Notes under the pieces: model-generated
What the model was told of the DNA's origin: nothing
Databases searched by the model: none
What the model saw: the letters and a program-made list of their open reading frames with translations, nothing else
Made by a program: the position numbers and the translations under genes
Assembly (NCBI GenBank): GCA_914767715.1
Contig: OU612067.1
Coordinates: 27,876,162 to 27,936,161 of the forward strand
DNA length: 60,000 nt
Reading direction: 5' to 3'
From: Membranipora membranacea
Taxonomy: Eukaryota; Bryozoa; Gymnolaemata; Cheilostomatida; Membraniporidae
Part shown: in pieces, positions 57,018 through 60,000 of the stretch
Layout: each line of letters begins with the position of its first letter
Position numbering within the stretch: position 1 is the first letter of the stretch

Positions 57018-59807
57018 GACCTGCAAATTTGACTGACTGATTATATGAGTTGCCTGACATATACATAATGATAGTAATGATTGTAAATACTTAAAAATAA
57101 TAATATATATATATATATATATTATATATAAAAAAATAATACTATTACAGTCAATAACTTTTTACTTGTCTTGAGCACACCATTTTCAGTTCAAAGCATC
57201 GAGGTTCGTACGTTAATTCTGCATCCCTCGCTTACATCAGTAAGGAAGCAGTTACAAACGCAGTGTAGATTTGTTTTGATTTACATGCCGATGACTGATT
57301 TCACAGTTTTATCAACATGATAACAGTTACCTGGTAGTTTAGCTTTTCTGTCAGTGATTTTACTGAGCAAAAATTAGCATAAATGTTGTAAAATTCAGCA
57401 ATGAGCACAAGAAGTAATAGTGTTCAACCTGTGGCTTCACCATAGAGTTAGGGATAACTCTATGGGCTTCACTCTTTAGATCGTTCTCATTGTATTGAAA
57501 GTTAGCCGTATCACAATTTGTTGTCCTACACTTTTACATCGAGCCATTGATAACCATGTTCAAACTGTAGGTGAAGCTGCAGACAAACGGCGAAACTCAG
57601 TGCAGATGTTATATGTAAGTAAGCTTTAATTATTAGGTATACTGATGACTCATGCAAACATAAGTGATTTTTTGTGACGGAAAAGCCAACATTTAATTTG
57701 AAAAATTCATGAAAAACATCACTAAAAAATTCATAGCACTTCTTTGCATAAATGTAGCGCTAGAAATTTCTCCCGTTTTTCATCAAACTCTAGTGCTGTA
57801 CCAGCGCAATATGCTAGCAACAGATTTTCACCTGCCTTAGCTCAGAGTCTTGAATTTGATCTATACGATTAAATGAATGCAAATGATGACTGGAGGGGGG
57901 GGGGGATTACGTGTTTGCATTCCACAAACACATATTACTAACTTTACTATTTCATCTTTGCAGTTATGCAGTATATTCATCATTGAATAGATTATAGGCT
58001 GCAGGCATACAAGCCAAACTAAAGCAAATACAAAGCCCACACAAAAGCCCATGTAAAAGTTTTTACAAAAGCCTATACAAAAGCTGATAGTAAAGCCAAT
58101 ATAAAATCATAAAATCAATACTGCCTCTAGTTGGCTGTGACGACTGGCTGCTTGCATTATAAACAGGTTTGCTTACACTTTTAGTGAGGTGTGGCAATAT
58201 TTGCTTGACAGCGCCTGCAAGCCTTAGTTGTAATGATGATCCATTCAATGATGATTCAATGATGATCCATTCAATATAACCAAGGAGTTATAGCCAACTG
58301 ACTTTCAGGATTGAAGTTCAGGTAAAGTTTATTTCGTAACAGATTATCATCTTGTATTTTGTGCATTAGTTTTTATTATTCTTAGTGAAGATCATACATG
58401 ACAAGTTGGTAGACCCAGCAATAAGGTGTGCTCCAACCTGCCTACAAACTGAGAGCAAATGGGCGCAAACATTGGGGCCTTGTCCTTCAGGCACAAACTA
58501 TCTCGAGTACTCATTCTTGCGATTTTACAAACATTTTTTTCTAAATTTGACCCTCATTTTCATATTTCTGAGCAATAACTTGACCATTCATATCATGAAT
58601 TGCCGCATTGCGTCATTTTTACCAGATTTTCTTTTACAAATGATATTGTTGCACTTTATTTGAACTTGGACCGACAGCCCTATCAATAGCGTGTTATTCG
58701 GTGAAGATAATTAATAGCGGCATACAAGCAGTAATGGATGATGTATAATAATGTACTGTGGAGTTTATAGGGAGAAAATCAGAGTTTCCCTTTCAAATAG
58801 AGGCTTACCGAATTTACTGGTTGATGAAGCTGAAAAAAGGGAGATAGGGAGGGGATGAAAAAACCCTTAACACTGGGAGCCGATCCCTACTAAATAGGGA
58901 GAATGGTCAGGTAGGCCTATGGTGAAGACATCTTAGACAATGCGCCTCTTTGATACCTTCAACTCTTGAGCTATGAAGAAGTCAGATATACTTCTCTTGA
59001 ACGTTATGTAAGCCAGGGATGAGTGAGAAGATGGTAGAGACTTGTATCTGTGTATTCAAGCGAAAAATAAAGATGCTATTGCGCCTTGCAACGCCGGCGA
59101 AATTGGCCGAACCCCGTATAATTAAAGTATTGTAATATTGTATTTGTAAGTATTCATACTGCAGTCTGAGATTATTTACTGTAGTAAAGCAGATTTTATA
59201 CATGGGTATGACAGTAACCTGGGCAGGCAGTCACAGGTGGGTGGGTGGGGAACTCACAACTCTTGCGATTTCATATTGAGTTGTACTCTCCTGTCAAATT
59301 GATTTACCCAGGCTGTCCCCCTCCCATCCCTGACAGCCTGCCAAGGCTAGGTATAACAGTATATACTGGAGGGTGGTGTGTAATGTATACAAATATGATA
59401 GCTTTAACAAAGTATGTAAAAATCATAGCCAACTCCCAGTAGAAATAATATGACTTGATTATCAAAATGTAACGATTGATACCGAATGGGGATGTCTTAT
59501 AACTGGCTATGATCAGCGATACCAGAGTTAAGTGGATTTGTTGACGGGTATTGAGTTCAGACAATGTGAGAGCGGAGAGGAAGTGTTGTAGTTAGGCAGC
59601 ATGGCTAAGCTTCTTCTGTATCTAACGTTCAGCTGCCGATTAAAGAAAGTCCTCAGTTCAAGTTTTTTCTTCTGTCTAGTGGAGATGTGTGTTTCCATAG
59701 AATTGGTTTTTTTGTTCTGTCTTGATAGTTTACCTGGGTGCCTAGGAGGATAAACCTTATTTAATTATAATTAAAATTGTACTGGTATATTGAATTTAAG
59801 TGTGGTT
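57018..59807. other. No gene recognised; simple repeats
   Basis: An AT dinucleotide run lies at about 57103-57128. A G run is near 57897. A degenerate 11-12 bp CAAAAGCC-type repeat lies at 58035-58100, and a short ATGATGATCCATTCA tandem repeat near 58230-58275. No convincing exon. Confidence 0.5.
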
Positions 59808-59902
59808 GGGCAACTCCAAAGTAATATATGATGCCTATTAGAATTTGGATAATATATTAGCCAAATTGTAATAGCTATCATATGTTACTTAGGAGTTGCC
59901 CC
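59808..59902. repeat. Hairpin element, ~47-bp arms
   Basis: GGGCAACTCCAAAGTAATAT pairs with the complement of ATGTTACTTAGGAGTTGCCC. The arms meet at about 59855 in AATATATT. GGCAACTCC recurs just downstream at 59931. Confidence 0.85.
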
Positions 59903-60000
59903 GCCATGCATAAAGTGAAGGCAACTCCCATTTTTAAACGTAATTGAGTACAAAGGTATAAATAGGGAGTTTGGGATATAACTCCCTGGTAGTATAAATA

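Overview
This is a window of an animal (metazoan) nuclear genome, most likely a marine or aquatic invertebrate; I cannot name the species. The evidence is phase-consistent spliceosomal introns of a few hundred bp to about 2 kb, a recognisable Mondo/MLXIP-type bHLH-zipper gene (an animal transcription factor family), a papain-family cathepsin, and a dense mix of decayed eukaryotic transposons. Genes were reconstructed by eye from ORFs, GT/GC donors, AG acceptors and codon phase, so exon ends are predictions.

Left third (1-21 kb) is mostly a transposon graveyard. It holds a protein-primed family-B DNA polymerase relic of the Maverick/Polinton type (minus, 0.2-2.8 kb) with an intron inside its conserved motif B, and an unrecognised multi-exon gene ending in a PHD-like finger (plus, 3.7-6.6 kb). 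Next come a P-element/THAP9-like transposase (minus, 6.6-10.6 kb) with a hAT fragment in one intron, and a broken pogo/Tigger transposase (plus, 10.7-11.9 kb). A two-exon basic, proline-rich gene (minus, 14.9-15.8 kb) lies beside a Gypsy retrotransposon (minus, 15.9-19.1 kb) that keeps gag, protease and part of integrase but has lost reverse transcriptase and RNase H.

Middle (22-31 kb) holds two cellular genes. The first is a cathepsin cysteine protease (plus, 22.3-27.7 kb) with complete Cys/His/Asn catalytic residues and two tandem homologous 207-nt exons of identical phase, candidates for mutually exclusive splicing. The second is the C-terminal half of a Mondo/ChREBP-like bHLH-zipper factor (minus, 31.1-28.8 kb). 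Its exon that ends in the HLH loop is followed by a 21-bp minisatellite carrying nine copies of the 5' splice site.

Region 33.2-37.8 kb contains two direct copies of one TTAA-flanked transposon with long terminal inverted repeats. The second copy carries a 0.75-kb near-perfect palindrome that the first lacks.

Right part (42.9-51.8 kb) is a 12-exon plus-strand gene with an unusual architecture: a PPxY-rich acidic cytosolic region, one transmembrane helix, then an SPFH/Band 7 (prohibitin-like) domain. Four consecutive N-terminal exons are all phase 1-1, so the PPxY modules could be skipped without shifting the frame. The gene shows a one-base phase defect and a triplicated 5' splice site. Beyond it lie a broken jockey/CR1-type LINE (53.7-55.6 kb), a 0.7-kb inverted-repeat element (55.8-56.5 kb) and exons of an unrecognised gene (56.6-57.0 kb).

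A recurring theme is local tandem duplication across exon-intron junctions: donor in Mondo, donor in the SPFH gene, acceptor in the P-like transposase. There are also many short hairpin elements in introns. No rRNA genes, no CRISPR arrays and no complete tRNA genes were seen.
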